Below are positions 36,655-49,765 of a DNA stretch of 64,000 nucleotides, one piece after another. This DNA is from Zeugodacus cucurbitae (Eukaryota; Arthropoda; Insecta; Diptera; Tephritidae). The first letter of the stretch is position 1. Every line of letters starts with the position of its first letter. Below the pieces are notes generated by a model, which saw only the letters and a list, made by a program, of their open reading frames with translations, ran no database searches and was not told the DNA's origin. A program made the translations under genes and the position numbers. The DNA lies in the NCBI RefSeq assembly GCF_028554725.1, contig NC_071668.1, forward strand, positions 19,695,501 through 19,759,500, read 5' to 3'.

Positions 36655-39600
36655 CAATTGAAGAACCTGTTAGAAACTGAGTAGTTGGACACTTAGATGG
36701 CTTCTGAGGGTTTAAATTAGACAGTATTATACGAAAGACTTTTTTGTTGGCTGATCTTCGATTTTATATTTGATAAAGGGGTTCTTCAAATGTTAAAATT
36801 TGTCCGGAAATACCCGGGTTTGATTCAAGGTTCTGTCTTAATCGAAAGCTAACTTTATTTCATCCATTTTTCCAGCACATGGAGAGTCATTCAGAGCAGA
36901 TATAGAGTTACTGACAACAGATACACTAAACAATTTGTCTCGATGTATACTAAAAATGGGTCGAAACAGAAAAAAGTTGGCAATCCGAATTCAATATTTA
37001 ACTACACAATCAAAGATTTTTTAGGATTTTTGCGGTAGATTCATCTCATCTTTAATCATGAAGGTTCTATCAGGGTAGTTGAAATCTCTAACAACGGAGT
37101 CTCATATTCAAGAAACATGAACATTTTTAGTACAAATACTGAATCTTCGACCAAAATGTTATAATTTTTTTTCTACCAATCTATAGAAGCACTCTCCTAT
37201 ATTAGCTTTCAACCATTCTAACCTAATGTCTTCTATATACATAGAATGGCACACATCTCTCCAAAATTTTGTGTAAATATTTCAACTTTTGTGATTTTCA
37301 CTTCATAAATAACTCCCAGTACTATATAGCATTATATGACCCGCTGCGTGGCTACGTGCCACCATAGTCTATAGCACCCCGTCCCCCACTCAGCTGCGTG
37401 CTGTCTGCACGCACAGCGTTTGTTGGAATATAATCGTAACTTCAATTTTCTTCATATACAGCCAATACGTGACAGAGAAGCTGTGAGATTTTAAAATACT
37501 TCCGGACGCCACTTGCGTGCACACGACACAGGTACGAAGTCATGCATACGCGTACGACTGAATTACCTTTTGCAATTTTTGAATATTTTCCGAAAGAAAA
37601 GTAAAATGCATGAGCGCCGTAAAATGAGGCGAAATGCAATGCACAGCGTGGCACATGGCTTTTTATCAGCAACTGACATTGGTTGGCTGTATGGATCAAT
37701 GGTTGGATGGTTGGTTGGTTGGTTGGCGGAATTGCATGGCTGATGGCTTGGCTGGCATTCGACACCTCTCCCCCTCGTCCACAAGGCATGCTGGCATCCG
37801 TTGTTGGCATGCTTTTATGCAGCCAACTTCATTCAATGGCTTTTATGCCACTCGTGGAGTTGCGTTCTGTTCTTGCCACTTGGATGATGGAGTTCGCAGC
37901 TTCACTCGGTTTTATGTTGATCATTTTTAAATGACGGCTCCTCACGGAAAGGAGGATGTGTATATTATTGGATTTTTTAAATTTTATTTACTACTATTTC
38001 AGTCAATAGGAAATTGAGAAAATGTGGGGAATATTGTTTATAATATTTTTGTATTTAAATTTTCTTAAATTTTCAGGCAAAATTGAGAAAAAGGAACCCT
38101 CGAAGCCTTTATCAGTTTATTCAGATATCCAATATGTTTTGCATTTGCTCTCTAGACCCGATTTGTTTTAAGACTCCTATTTCGAGTGGTATTCCATTCC
38201 CTACACACTTCAATCTCAAATCGGATCTTTCTTGATCTCAATATAGTCTTACAAGGGCCCTAACTAGTACTATTAAATACTCTCTATGCTCGCAGATCCG
38301 CGGAACCATTGGTTTACCCACCCTTTCTGCCCAATGAAGATATCAAAGATCAGAAGACTTTCGCTTCTTACGAATTTTTCGACCCTCCGACCTAAGGGAT
38401 GTCTGAAGAAGTCGGTACTAAAATAGAGAGGAAATTGAGAGTAATATATATGGAATAACCAAAATCACTCTACTTCGCCTTAAATCATTACTCAAACAGG
38501 ATCGCAATTGGCAGTCTATTTAGAAGCTTCAGGAAAATATAGATAAGGGATATACATCCTAAATGGTATGAAAGTTCATATTAAACCAAATGTGATGTGG
38601 ATGGTAAAGTAAATTATTAGTGAGAGCTTTCATGGTAACAGAGCTCTGAAAAGTAAGCTTTCTATAGGACACTATTATTTGGGATTGGTACAGTATGATA
38701 ACATTCTCTCAACTATTAGAGTTCAACTGTAATACCAGGAGCTTAAAGCTTCAATCAAGCTTCAAGTTGCTCCATTCAAGCTTCAAGCTTTGGGAAACAG
38801 TTTCATTCGACAAAAAGAAGTTTCTTGAAAGCTTTGTTCAGATTTAGCAAACTTGTTCCATTTCAGCAATCCTGAACGGAGTCTCGAAGCTCAATGAGTG
38901 CGGAACAAATCACTGTCTAGTAAGGTTTTTATTTAGGAAACTAGTACAAGCAATAGATTCGGGACTTTTTGAAGTCACACCACATTATCAATGGTTCCCA
39001 AAAAGCCATACCCGAAAAAGCGGGGCATGCCATGACACTATTGGAAGGAAATTGTGGTGACTAAATCATATCAAGTAAATGGGCTTTCAATTGGTGGTCG
39101 AGGTTCTGCTATTTGACTCCATTGAAGCAGTTTTTGTTAGTTATATCAGTTAAAATTCTATACTGTTGAACCAGCTAGGGACTGAGTAAGCAAGCCCTAA
39201 CATTCGCGGGCTATCGCCAAAATCACACCGACTATGGTGGAAAAATTGGACTGACTTCTTGGCATACATAGCCAAGATAGTCTCTATTCCCTTTAAATTC
39301 CGAAATCAATTTCAATCAAAAAGAATTATATCTAAACCAATCATTAACACCTCACACAAAAAAAAAAATATTTTGAAGAATTGGTCTACTGAATTAAGCA
39401 ATTTTAGAACGGAGACTAAAAAAAGTACAAAAACCACATGACAACTTTCCTCATCATACACAGAAGTAACAAATTATCTACAGATTTTGCAAAATCTCTT
39501 TTCTAATTGAGGCTGTCTTCCATCATTTTGCATGTGTGCATTGTCTGCAAGATTGTGAAGATTGTGTGGTGTGCACTCAGCCAGCTGTCGTGCGGCATGA

Positions 39601-40280
39601 AACCAATCAATCCATCAATCAAACAACTCAGTTAATCTTATATAGAACTCACGCAGACCAACCAACACATTCCCATTAAACAAAAACAAAACCAAAATTC
39701 GAACAAAAATATAAAATTAAATGCAACCAAAAGTACACAAAATAGAATCAGCCACAGCATACATACATACAAACATACATGTATGAAAAATTGAAAAATT
39801 TCAAAAACTTCAACAACTTTTCCACTTGTGGCTGCGCCTACCAAAACCGAACGGTGTGTACTCACCAATTTGCCGCTTGTTTGTCGGCGGGTGTGTTGGT
39901 GTTTGCACAAAATCATGCGAGTACATTGAAATCAATCAAAACTTTTCCGCAAACCATGCTAACAAATAAATAAAACCGCTAGCCAGCAGCTATGGCAGTA
40001 GGAGGTTGAGCGCCACTCTACCGCTCTACTAGACGTCGCAAAGTTGTTGCCTTGCAGCGAAAGCTTTTTTGCTATTTTTGGCATTTAAGATTTTCATCAA
40101 CTTATGCTTGTTTACATAAAAAGTCAAAATTTCCAATGGAATTCAATTTAAAGTAATTAATATTTACTTGCTTTTAAAGTTTGCTGACTTCACTGAGGAG
40201 GTTTTGTAGAGATTTTACTATTTATTGGACTGAGCTGGTTTAAGTATGTAATGTTCGAAAACACTACTAATTGAGTAATT
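36655..40280. other. Intron, no gene supported
   Basis: Mostly AT-rich intron. A more GC-rich block at 37490-37930 holds a GGTTGGTTGGTTGGTTGG run and several overlapping open frames on both strands, as expected from repeat composition. No splice-bounded exon with a recognisable domain was found. Confidence 0.5.
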
Positions 40281-40289
40281 AAGAGAATT

Positions 40290-40870
40290 TTAGGAATGTA
40301 GGCACTAATTTGTAACAATTTACTATATAATCAAGCAATTAACTAATTGACAATTAACTAATTGCATAATTTATATTTAATTGTCAATAAACTAATTTCG
40401 AAATTACTGCTTAATTAACGGTTCACTAATTGCACTTTTAGTAATTAATGGTCAATTAACTAATTGAACAATTTGTACTTAATTATCAATTAGTATTTCA
40501 CTAACAAAAATTGTTAAGTGCAATTAATAGTAGGTAATGCACAATATGATAATTACTCAATTAAAACTTAATTGACAATTAGCTAATGACATAATTTATA
40601 TTTCATTGACATTAACTGATTTCGAAATGAGTACTTAATTCACCATTCACTAATTGCACCATTAGTAATTAATGGTCAATTAACTAATTGAACAATTTGT
40701 ACTTAATTGTCAATTAAATAATTGCATAATTAGTACTTCACTGACAATACATTCATAGTAAAATTAATAGCCGATAATAGACAATATATTAATTATGCAA
40801 TTATAACTTAATCGACAATAAATTAATTTCATAATTAATCTTATAATTAGCAATACACTTGTGTAGTAAT
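40290..40870. repeat. AATTAACTAATT-rich repeat region with a 226 bp internal duplication
   Basis: The words CAATTAACTAATTG, TACTTAATTGTCAATTA and ACTAATTGCA recur through the stretch. The longer word TAATTAATGGTCAATTAACT followed by AATTGAACAATTTGTACTTAA appears at about 40440 and again about 226 bases later. The units are heavily self-complementary (CAATTAA/TTAATTG). There is no coding potential. Confidence 0.75.
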
Positions 40871-40879
40871 CTCCAGTGC

Positions 40880-43685
40880 CCAGTGAATTATATTCGAATA
40901 AATTAAGTGGACATGTCCACAATGTATACAATTTCAGATAATTGTCAAGTAGGGCTTATTTAAGCTAAAATAGTCGAGTACATTTGTGCATAGAAAACGA
41001 TGAGTCAATTTACATCTTAATTACTTCAATTAAATACTACATTGTCCTGTACGACTAACATATTAAAGATCCATTTAATTAATTCACAATTAGACATAAT
41101 CACCAAACTCTATCGACTAATTGGATAAAAAGTATTTTTCTGGTGATACTAATACAATTCAACGAGAAACAACTCGTATAAGTTCGTAGAGCCAATCTAC
41201 TTTCCAAATAATCAACAGTTTTAGCGGCTGACAAAAAAAGCGAGAGTATTACAGAGAGCTAGTCTCTTAGTCTTTTTGAGTCCTAAATATAATGGACTGT
41301 TGAGGCAGATCTTTGTGGAAGCCTTAAGTTTTTTCTTGGCCACTTGGACTGGACCTTCGTTTGCTGAAAGGAGATTCGTACAAGATCTTTGTTTTTTCAA
41401 ATAAGTAGATCATTTTCTTTCAACGATCTCAGTGACGAATTATGATTTCGGTTGAGTATCTCTTGTAATAAAATACTCACAGGGATTGAGATAGAATAAA
41501 GAGAGATTCTTAGATTCTTTTAAAGAGTTTTGTCTGGCAGAATTTCTCTTAACCGTTATGTTGCTCATAAGCATGGACACATGAAAGCTCTAGGATCTGA
41601 GAATATCACGAAATTTTTAGTGAAAAAATTAGTTTTAAATACAAAAAATGGGTAAATGTAAGTAATGCTCACAACCAAAATAGTATGTAGTGTGTATTTA
41701 GATTTTTTGCCAGAGATACGCGATTATATTTTAATTTCTCTGAACGACATATGAGCGTATAAATAATTTGTATATTTTATGAATTTTAAAAAATATGGAA
41801 ATTGTTAATTTTCAACAACAAAATATTTCAACCATCAAAATAATAATGTCCGAAAATACAGAGATAAAAATCAACACTCAACAATATTTGCATACAACAT
41901 TGAGAAAGCTTTTATGCAGCTCTGAAATATATATACATTTACACAATAGATGAAAATATGAAATCAACGAAATTAAATGTCATTTCTTGAATAATAACTT
42001 TTTCGATTTGATCTTGAGATTGAACCAAAGCACACAGAATAATTGAAGCACATAGAATAGAATAAAATTTTTGGCAGAGAAAAACAACTTTGTAGAGAAA
42101 GCAATTTGATTTTCAAACAAATTAAGTACAATGGAATTAAATACTCATGCTACAAAAAGGTAAAGCAACTATTTACGAGTAGAGAAGGTGAAATATATTT
42201 CTATATATAAATGATATATGTATATAATACATATATATGTACATAGCAATATGTCAACTTGGTTATTAAGTTCTGTTGTGGTGCAAAGTTTTTTTCCTCT
42301 CCTTTATGCTACAACAAATTAAATTTTTCGCAAAAGTGAAACTTTTAGAATGTCATGAAATAAAAACAGCACAAACAAAGTTTATACCGTTATTTTTCTT
42401 AGGTAACAAAAAGTTCGAAAAGCTTTTTACGAAAAATAAAAAAAAAATTACCTAGAAACTTGCTTAAGGTGAAAGCTTGTTGAGTTGGTTATCGAGAGGT
42501 TTGAGTGGAATTTTTATATAAATGAGTTATATACTTGTAAATGTAGTAACTTTAAGACCTTGGAGGTTATGATTGACATTCGATTAATCAAAGCTAGTGA
42601 GCTTAGTCAAGGGCTAGACGGCTTTGAGAGCTTGCAATTTTGAAGCTTTGAATCTTTGATCCCAATTCTCTATTCACTTTTATTGAACGACAGCGCATTC
42701 TCTCCAGTGCCACTAGTAGTTTCAATAATTGACCTCGAAACGATAGGAACAGTGACCGCTATACCAAGTAACTAAAATTTTAGCATTAAAAGCTCGAGTC
42801 ATTATTTAGTTGTAGGGTAATCGGTGATATTCAAAACTTCGTCATTGAGTCCAAAATCGGGAAAGACACAATTTTATATTAAGCAAAAACCGTTTCGACA
42901 TTTTCTTCAAAATGTGCTCGGGGAAACTTTATAAAGAAGACATCAAGTATAAGAACTGTTGGTAATCTAATATCTTTGAGAATGTGGAATACGGAGCAGA
43001 GGAAGTATTACAAATAACTCCGACCAAGCAGAAGTTCATCTGCATCAAAGAGGCTGGTCCCATTATAGGGAGTTCCGTTACCGACTTAAATCGATGCTTT
43101 AGTCCGCCTTTGGGACCCATCAGGTCTTACTAGCTTTCCAATACTAATGAACTAAGGAATACTTCGTGATATTTCTAGTTCCAAGTCTTGTAAAGACTAG
43201 ATCGACCAGTATAGAACGTGTGCGGAATATGACGAAACGCCTTATCTGCTCGTAGTCGGAAAAGCATTAACAAAGTTTCCGCGGGGTCATTACAAATAGT
43301 TGTGGGTGGCCTGTCTTTGATAATAGGTTTCCTATTGGATTCCTGTGAAATGAATCTAGTCATGGCTTGGAATTGGAACAGGAAATTGGTTACTGAGGCG
43401 TTACTGAACTCTCGAGTTCAAATCCACACTGTTCCTGCAAAGAATGGTACGCGACCTGACGATAAGGGATTACTTAATGGGTTTCCTGTGAAATGGATTC
43501 CGACAGACCTAGTCATATAGCTTCAACCAAAGAGCAAGGCTCAAATGAAGTTTCTCAGTTAGATGATATACTCGTTATAGGTTAATTTGAACTAAAACTT
43601 CAATCAAGAAGTGAGAAAGAAGTCTTAGAAAGTTTGTTAGTAAAATCATATTGATTTCAGTTGGATTTAAATTCCGACTCGGTTG
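40880..43685. other. Intron, no feature recognised
   Basis: AT-rich intron with TATATA words near 42200-42245. Short frames near 42930-43520 have no recognisable domain. Nothing supported. Confidence 0.55.
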
Positions 43686-43689
43686 GGCT

Positions 43690-44065
43690 GGGTAGCCACT
43701 GGCCAGTTACTACCACAAGTCGCAAGATCCTTCTGGCCCAAGGTAAATCGCGATAGGTCTATCCAGCTTTTTGCCCTCAGTAAAGCTTAACTCTCCTTAG
43801 CCCTAGGGGTTCTTACTGGCTATTGTCCCATCGTTGGTTGTAGAAGCTGCATAAAGGAGGATGAGTTGGAATCATCCCATTACTTTCTTCTGGAATGTCC
43901 CGCCTTTGCGAGAACAAGAAAGAGATTTCGTGGATCACACTTTTTCGAATAAGCTCGCGAAATAGCAAATATAGATGTTAAAAATCTCTGCAGATTTGTA
44001 GTAGCTGCAGGGCGCTTTGTTGACTCCTAATTGCTAATCTAGGGGGGATCCAGGCTTCACAAAGG
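43690..44065 (+). mobile_element. LINE fragment B5: C-terminal end of the B4 family
   Basis: Sequence closely parallels 36225-36640 of B4, for example TTCTGGCC.AA.GTAAATCGC, TTTTGCCCTCAGTAAAG and GGGGTTCT.ACTGGC.ATT. It has a small deletion before the Cys motif and stop codons. The region near 43837-43905 reads CRSCIKEDELESSHYFLLECPAF, an intact CxxC...H...C motif, better preserved than in B4. It is a separate insertion of the same non-LTR family. Confidence 0.8.
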
Positions 44066-44069
44066 ACAG

Positions 44070-45355
44070 TATTTTAAAGTCTACGTATGTTTCCCTTTGG
44101 TAAACAGCTTTACAACCTAGATTCCAACTGTCTATCAAAAACAAAATATAGTTCTTGAGGCGTTACTGAGTCCCCAAGTTCATTGACGAAACTCTTCAGA
44201 ATATTCTACTCACTGTTCCGAAGAAAGATCCGCAAGTTTTCTAGCTATCCAATGTTGTAACCCCCAAGTTCCGCCGACTATTAACTGACAAATTCATTAC
44301 AGCTACTTTGTTCCCACACTTATTGCAGGCAGTGTATGGACTACAGCTCCAATCCCAAAAGAAAAGGAATGGCGAAGAAAAATTCAATTAAACATGCTTG
44401 CAAGTGATTCTTTATTAAACCATTAATTGCGTGCCAATTGCATGTAACCGTGACACAATAAGTACCTACGCACAACAACAGCAACAACAAGAAGGAAAGA
44501 AATACAAGAAGAAGAAGAAGAAGCAATAAAATTTGTATTGAGTTGACAAGGCGAAGGAGAATGGGCAAATAGCCAAAAAAAAAGCGAAAGATAACAAAGC
44601 GAAAAGGAATAAGAAAAAGAGAAAGAGAAAGTGGCAAAATAACGGTATTCATATGTATGAGCCGGCGTACATATATTTTTAATGAATAGTGTGCTTGTGG
44701 AGATGTGCGTATTAACAGTGTGTCAAAAAAGAGTGCGTGTAAATGGCAAAAATATGCATTCAAGCATCGAAGTATGTGAGTTGACTGATTGAACGCCATT
44801 GAAAACGTTGCGTGTGTGCGCGTGAAAATGCAAAAACTAGATGAGAATGTGATACACAGTGAAAAAAGCGGGAAAAAGCAGAAGAAGAAGCGCGGAATTC
44901 AAAAAACGCAATATTGTCGCAACGCGCAGCGATACAATGTAACGGTGTTGTTGCTGTTAAAATTGTTGCATTGCTTTTGTTGCATAAACACTCATATACA
45001 TATGTACATGTGATCATGAGTGTGCGTGCATGCGTTTATTCCGCTTTCGAGCATGGCGGAAAATTCAATTTACACATTTTTTTCGCTCGTTGAACTCTGG
45101 CGCGTCAGAGTGACGAGCTGACATGCAGTACACTCACATAGGCAAACATATAATCAACACCACGTCCATAAATGCAAGCAATTTGCCAGCTGGGAACAGT
45201 TGAAACTGGGAATACTGATGAGCACAATTTTTTCGAGTGAAAGAAAGCAAAAGCTTGTCTGCGAAAAGTGGCTAGTAAGTGCCTAGAGGCTAGTGACGAA
45301 ACTATTAACTAATTCAAAATGAAATGAAAAATCAACGACAGCAGTTAATAACAGA
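44070..45355. other. Intron, no gene supported
   Basis: GAA/AAG-rich tract at 44500-44640 and CAA words near 44470-44490. Open frames on the minus strand follow this simple sequence. No exon recognised. Confidence 0.5.
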
Positions 45356-45359
45356 GTTT

Positions 45360-46240
45360 CCAATAAAAGGTAGGATGGTTTCGACGATTCAGAGCGGGTG
45401 AAAACGACAACATGGATAAGCCTGCCGGCGGAAGGCCTGTGACGACGAATACCGATTAAATCATGGAAAACATTGAGTTGAACCGGCATGTGGCATCTCG
45501 TGACATCGCTCAGGAGATGGGAGTTAGTCACCAAACCATTTTACACCATCTGTAGAAGGCTGGATACACAAAAAAGCTTGATGTTTGGGTGCCGCATGAT
45601 TTGACGCAAAAAAAACCTTTGGACCGAATCAATGCCTGCGATATGCTGCAGAAACGGAACGAACTCGACCCATTTTTGAAGCTGATGGTGACTGGCGACG
45701 AAAAATGGATCACATACGACAATATCAAGCGAAAAAGGTCGTGGTCGAAGTTCGGAGAATCGTCCCAAACAGTGACCAAGCAGTGGTGGGATTGGAAGGG
45801 GATCATCCACTATGAGCTGCTTCCGTATGGCCAGACGCTTAATTCTACCATCTACTGCGAACAACTGGATCGCTTGAAGCAGGCGATCGACCAGAATCGT
45901 TCGGAATTGGCCAACAGGAAGGGTGTAGTATTCAACAAGGACAACGCCAGACCATACACTTCGTTGATGACTCGTAAGAAGCTAGGGGAGCTCAGATGGG
46001 AGGTTTTATCACATCCACCATATAGCCCAAACATGGCGCCAAGTGATTACCAACTGTTCCTGTCCATGGCGAACGCCCTTGATGTAAAAGTTAAACTCAA
46101 AAGAGGCTTGTGAGAAGTGGCTGTCCGAGTTCTTCGCAAATGAAAAGGGAATCTTCTACGACGGGGGTATTATGAAGTTGCCGTCTAGTTGGAAACAGAT
46201 TATCCAACGAAACGGCGCATTTCAACTAAATCCGATCACT
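45360..46240 (+). mobile_element. Mariner transposon copy 2, with catalytic triad but broken frame
   Basis: Plus-strand mariner transposase pseudogene. The N-terminal part near 45375-45540 reads RFRAGENDNMDKPAGGRPV and DIAQEMGVSHQTI, with an in-frame TAA near 45460 and a TAG after HHL near 45555. From 45589 a 174-codon frame holds WVPHDLTQKK, then VTGDEKW (Asp codon at 45697-45699), then VVFNKDNARPYTS and PYSPNMAPSDYQLF. Exactly 34 residues lie between the last two catalytic Asp, the mariner D,D(34)D signature. A frameshift near 46100 ends it, and the true C-terminus (KWLSEFFANEKG, IMKLPS) continues in another frame to about 46230. A segment present in copy 1 is missing between TVTK and QWWDWKG. 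Confidence 0.92.
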
Positions 46241-46244
46241 GTAA

Positions 46245-48190
46245 CACTTTTTATAAAGCATTGAATAAAGAGCAAAAAAGCTGAAGTAGATTTCGAGAAA
46301 ATGCAGTGATTAGTTTGAGACTACCCGGACTACATGTGAAAACAAATATTTTGGGTAAGACAGTTTGTTCGAAGACTTATTCATACAAAATTCGACTTTT
46401 TATGTAATTTGAATCAGAATTTAGACTTCCGCTCGAAGACCCCTAGCCCAAATTTTGGAATATTGTCTTACAAAATTCAACATTTTATATCTTCTAAGTT
46501 AGAATATTGCCTTGATCTCGAAGATTAGAAGAAGCCATACTAAATTGTAGCAGTTTCTCTCGGAAGCTTCGTCGTATATGTTTTCTGAAACGGAATGTCG
46601 AATTCGTCACCCAGTTACCGACATAATATACCAGTTTGTAAATTATTATTAAGATAAAATTTCGACTCCGTCTGGACGATGACGGGTCGTCATACTTAAA
46701 ACGAAGAGAATTCTGCTATAAACTTTAACATTTTATGTCTCCGGAAGACGCAATATTGACTCTATCTCGAAAAGGATGAGAAATAATGAAGAGTTTAATA
46801 TTCAGAAAAAGGAAAACATAATTATAAAATCGGAATAAAATAGTGTATGATACCTTTCTTGATCTCCCAGATTTTGATTTCTTTGTCTTGAAAAAAAAGT
46901 ATGAAATGAAAAACACTAACTAATTATGAAAATAAAATGAAATAACTATCTGACAATTTTCTAATTCTAATTAAAAGAGAGAGATCATCCTTACGTTCAT
47001 CATCATCCCAACGCTGACCTCGAAATCATTCTAGTGGCCAACTAAGCTTGCAATCCTGCCGCAGTCAGTTGCAACTAGCGCAAACTTTAAACAATATTAT
47101 TACTAGAGCAGCACACTTGTTTTTGTTTTATTAATATCAGCAGGTAAAACAACAACAACAACAATAACAAACAGCCCTTTATAGCGCTCCCCTGACGGCA
47201 TATTGATTTATGACACCAATATCAACACTTAGGCGGCCATAAACAAAGTTTACCGAACCCTGAGGGCCCCACTTACACATCCGCCATTTTTAATGCAGTT
47301 AAGCTTATATAAACACACCTATGTATATGTATGTATATAGCCTATTTATGGCCGCGTATGTGTATGTTTATTGTGGAAAGCAGTGCATATGTTTTCTCGC
47401 TGCTAATGACCAACATTTACGTGCAATTTCACTTAATTTAAATGATGCCGCTGGGCGTTTGCAATAGCGATGGCAATAACAATAGCAACAACAACAACAG
47501 CAAAAACAACAACATAGCTTATGCGTCTAATTGCGCACACCCATTGAGCAGGAAATGTCCAACGTCACGGATCATAAAAATGGCAGCACAACATAACGGA
47601 CACTAATATATATGTACATAAATGAGAAGATGAGTGTGTGAGAGAGAGAGAGGGCAAAAGTCAAACTATTATGGGTCATAAGCAGACATATGAACATTAG
47701 TGCAACTAACCGACTTCGAGCTGCGCTTCTAACGAGTTCAGCCGGAGCCGCTGGCCATTTGGCGGCCGCGTCAATGCAGAGCGCCTAGGCAATGGCGATC
47801 TATCGATGCCGCAGCGGATGTTGTTATATGTATGTATTGTTCCATAAAACTATATCAAACTATAATGAATGCGTATATGAAAGAACAACAAAAATAATTA
47901 CAACAACAACAACAAGAGAAAGCAAAAAAAATTGTGGCACATTTAATTGAGCGACAACAAGGCGAGTGACAGCAACGTCAAGAGTGAACAACAACATAAC
48001 GGTAGCGACAGTGGCAACGGCAATGGATATTGTCAACACGCGTCGAACGACAACTTTATTTCTTTGCCCACAGAGAGGGTCTGGGGATATTGCGGTGTTG
48101 CAAGTACGGCAGATGGATGAGTGAGGAAGGCGGTATGGAGAGCAGTAGCTGGATAGAGGCAGAGCATTATTACTGTATGGCACATGTTGT
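46245..48190. other. Intron, no gene supported
   Basis: The part at 46380-46760 shows weakly repeated words (ATTCAACATTTTAT-type and TCTCGAA) that may be an old tandem repeat. CAA tracts occur near 47140-47165, 47475-47515 and 47895-47925. No exon recognised. Confidence 0.5.
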
Positions 48191-48195
48191 TAAAA

Positions 48196-48450
48196 TGCAA
48201 ATTATAACAACAACAACAACAACAGAAAAAATAACAAAAAGAAGAACAACCCACATTGCAACAACAACAACAAAACCAACAAAAAATGCATTACCAACAA
48301 CATCGCAAATTTGAAAAAATTACAACAGCAACAAAAAAAATTAGCAACAACAACAATACAAAAATTGTAAAATTTAAAACAACAACAACAAAATGTGTTC
48401 AACAACAACAGCAAAAAAATTTGCAATCACAACAACAACAACCCACTAAT
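48196..48450. repeat. CAA/AAC triplet repeat domain
   Basis: About 250 bases are dominated by ACAACAACA and CAACAGCAAAAA runs with short interruptions, producing poly-Asn/Gln/Thr-type open frames on the plus strand and poly-Cys/Leu on the minus strand. No splice sites bound a coding exon, so the frames are taken as composition artefacts. Confidence 0.8.
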
Positions 48451-48454
48451 TGCC

Positions 48455-49195
48455 ACCGCTGATCGCATTTATTTGCATATTTTTTACAAGCCCACACCGC
48501 AGCGTGTTCACTCACGCAACATTTTGGTGTCATCGTTATTTACGCTTGCGGCCACCGCATCATATCCTGCCACACACACACAGGCACACAGCTCCTTTGC
48601 AGCTTGTTGACTTGCACCTGAAAACATATTTTGCCATTTTTCAGCTATCAAGCGACATTTATGCGCCAGGCTATATGCATAAGTGGCACTGAAGATATGA
48701 AGCGGTGTGTGGACAGCGCTAAATGTTGTCCTGTGTTCGGTTGGACGATGGTGTTGTCGTGGCTGCTTTTACAAATTAAATATGAGCACGCACAACCAAG
48801 GTAGTCATAAAAATTTGCATTTACCGTTATGAGTGGTTGTGACTATGCCTGGCAGCGTTGCTGAAGCGTTGCACACAATTTGCTGCATAAAATTGATATT
48901 CATATTTATTACCAGGTACCTAGTCAAGTTTTGGGAATATTAACAGATGTCTATAGCGGACATTAGGGTGGGGAACGAGAGGGTTGCTGGTAAAAAATTA
49001 TAAATAAATATTTTGAAATTTGAAAAAATAAAAATAGGAAACAATAATACACTGCGGGAACAGAAGGGATCTGTGGAATTGATATGAACTCGCAACAAAA
49101 ATGTGCATGAAATGGAGAAAATTATTAAAATTTTGATTCATATTTACCACTTTACGATAAATATGATTATAATGTACAGTACAGTACACCTTTAA
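48455..49195. other. Intron, no feature recognised
   Basis: Ordinary AT-rich intron between the CAA tract and the ACCACA cluster. A short run of CA repeats occurs near 48570-48590. Confidence 0.55.
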
Positions 49196-49199
49196 ACAA

Positions 49200-49720
49200 A
49201 TTCACCACACTAAAACTGAACTCACCACACTAAAATTTTTACTTTTAACTGATTATTTCTGACATTATTTTAAAAGTATTTGAATTCACCACACCTAACT
49301 TACCACAACCGAACTCACCACACACTTTATTCCAATATGATTCCGTATATGATTTATTACAAGCGAAATTTCCTGTTATTTCAATCTCATTGGAGATCAC
49401 TTAAGCTCTATTACGACAATCGAACTCACCACACATACTAATATTATAAAAAAAATTCGCTTTACTCAAATTCACCGCAATTACCTCACCACATAAGCCA
49501 AGCCTGTACTCTTATGATATCTGTTTTGATATAAATTCTTTAAATACGACTGAAGTTTCTTCCGAAGAATCGGTTCACTAAAGACAGACCTACTAAAAAC
49601 TATAAGAATTTACAAAGCACTTCGCAATGAGAAACCAATCAAACTAACGCTGCTGTTCCAACACAGTCACTTTATACAATATTTATACTCAGAACACATG
49701 CTACTGATTTCACCACATGG
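49200..49720 (+). promoter_or_regulatory. Cluster of CACCACA words, possible Runx-type sites
   Basis: ACCACA occurs at 49204, 49224, 49288, 49302, 49317, 49428, 49488 and 49712, with a variant ACCGCA at 49474. All but 49302 sit in a wider T(T/C)ACC(A/G)CA context, often GAACTCACCACAC. They lie 50-560 bases before the exon at 49766. ACCACA is the complement of TGTGGT, the core bound by Runt-domain factors (Runt, Lozenge), although the 5' flank here is usually C and not the preferred purine. The cluster could equally be a decayed minisatellite. Confidence 0.35.
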
Positions 49721-49765
49721 AATTTGTTTTTCTAATTGCACCACTCTTATCTTATTTACTTGCAG

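Noticed and set aside
37500..37934. Block with several open frames on both strands
   Set aside because: Overlaps a GGTTGGTTGG repeat; frames on both strands have the mirrored composition expected from the repeat.
42929..43520. Possible retrotransposon coding remnant upstream of B5
   Set aside because: No reverse transcriptase, RNase H or zinc-knuckle motif could be read in any frame.
46380..46760. Possible tandem repeat after mariner copy 2
   Set aside because: Shared words are short and spacing irregular (about 93 then 240 bases); not clear enough to list as a repeat.
48030..48462. Asn/Gln/Thr-rich open frames on the plus strand and Cys/Leu-rich frames on the minus strand
   Set aside because: Produced by CAA triplet repeats; no flanking splice signals in phase with the receptor gene.
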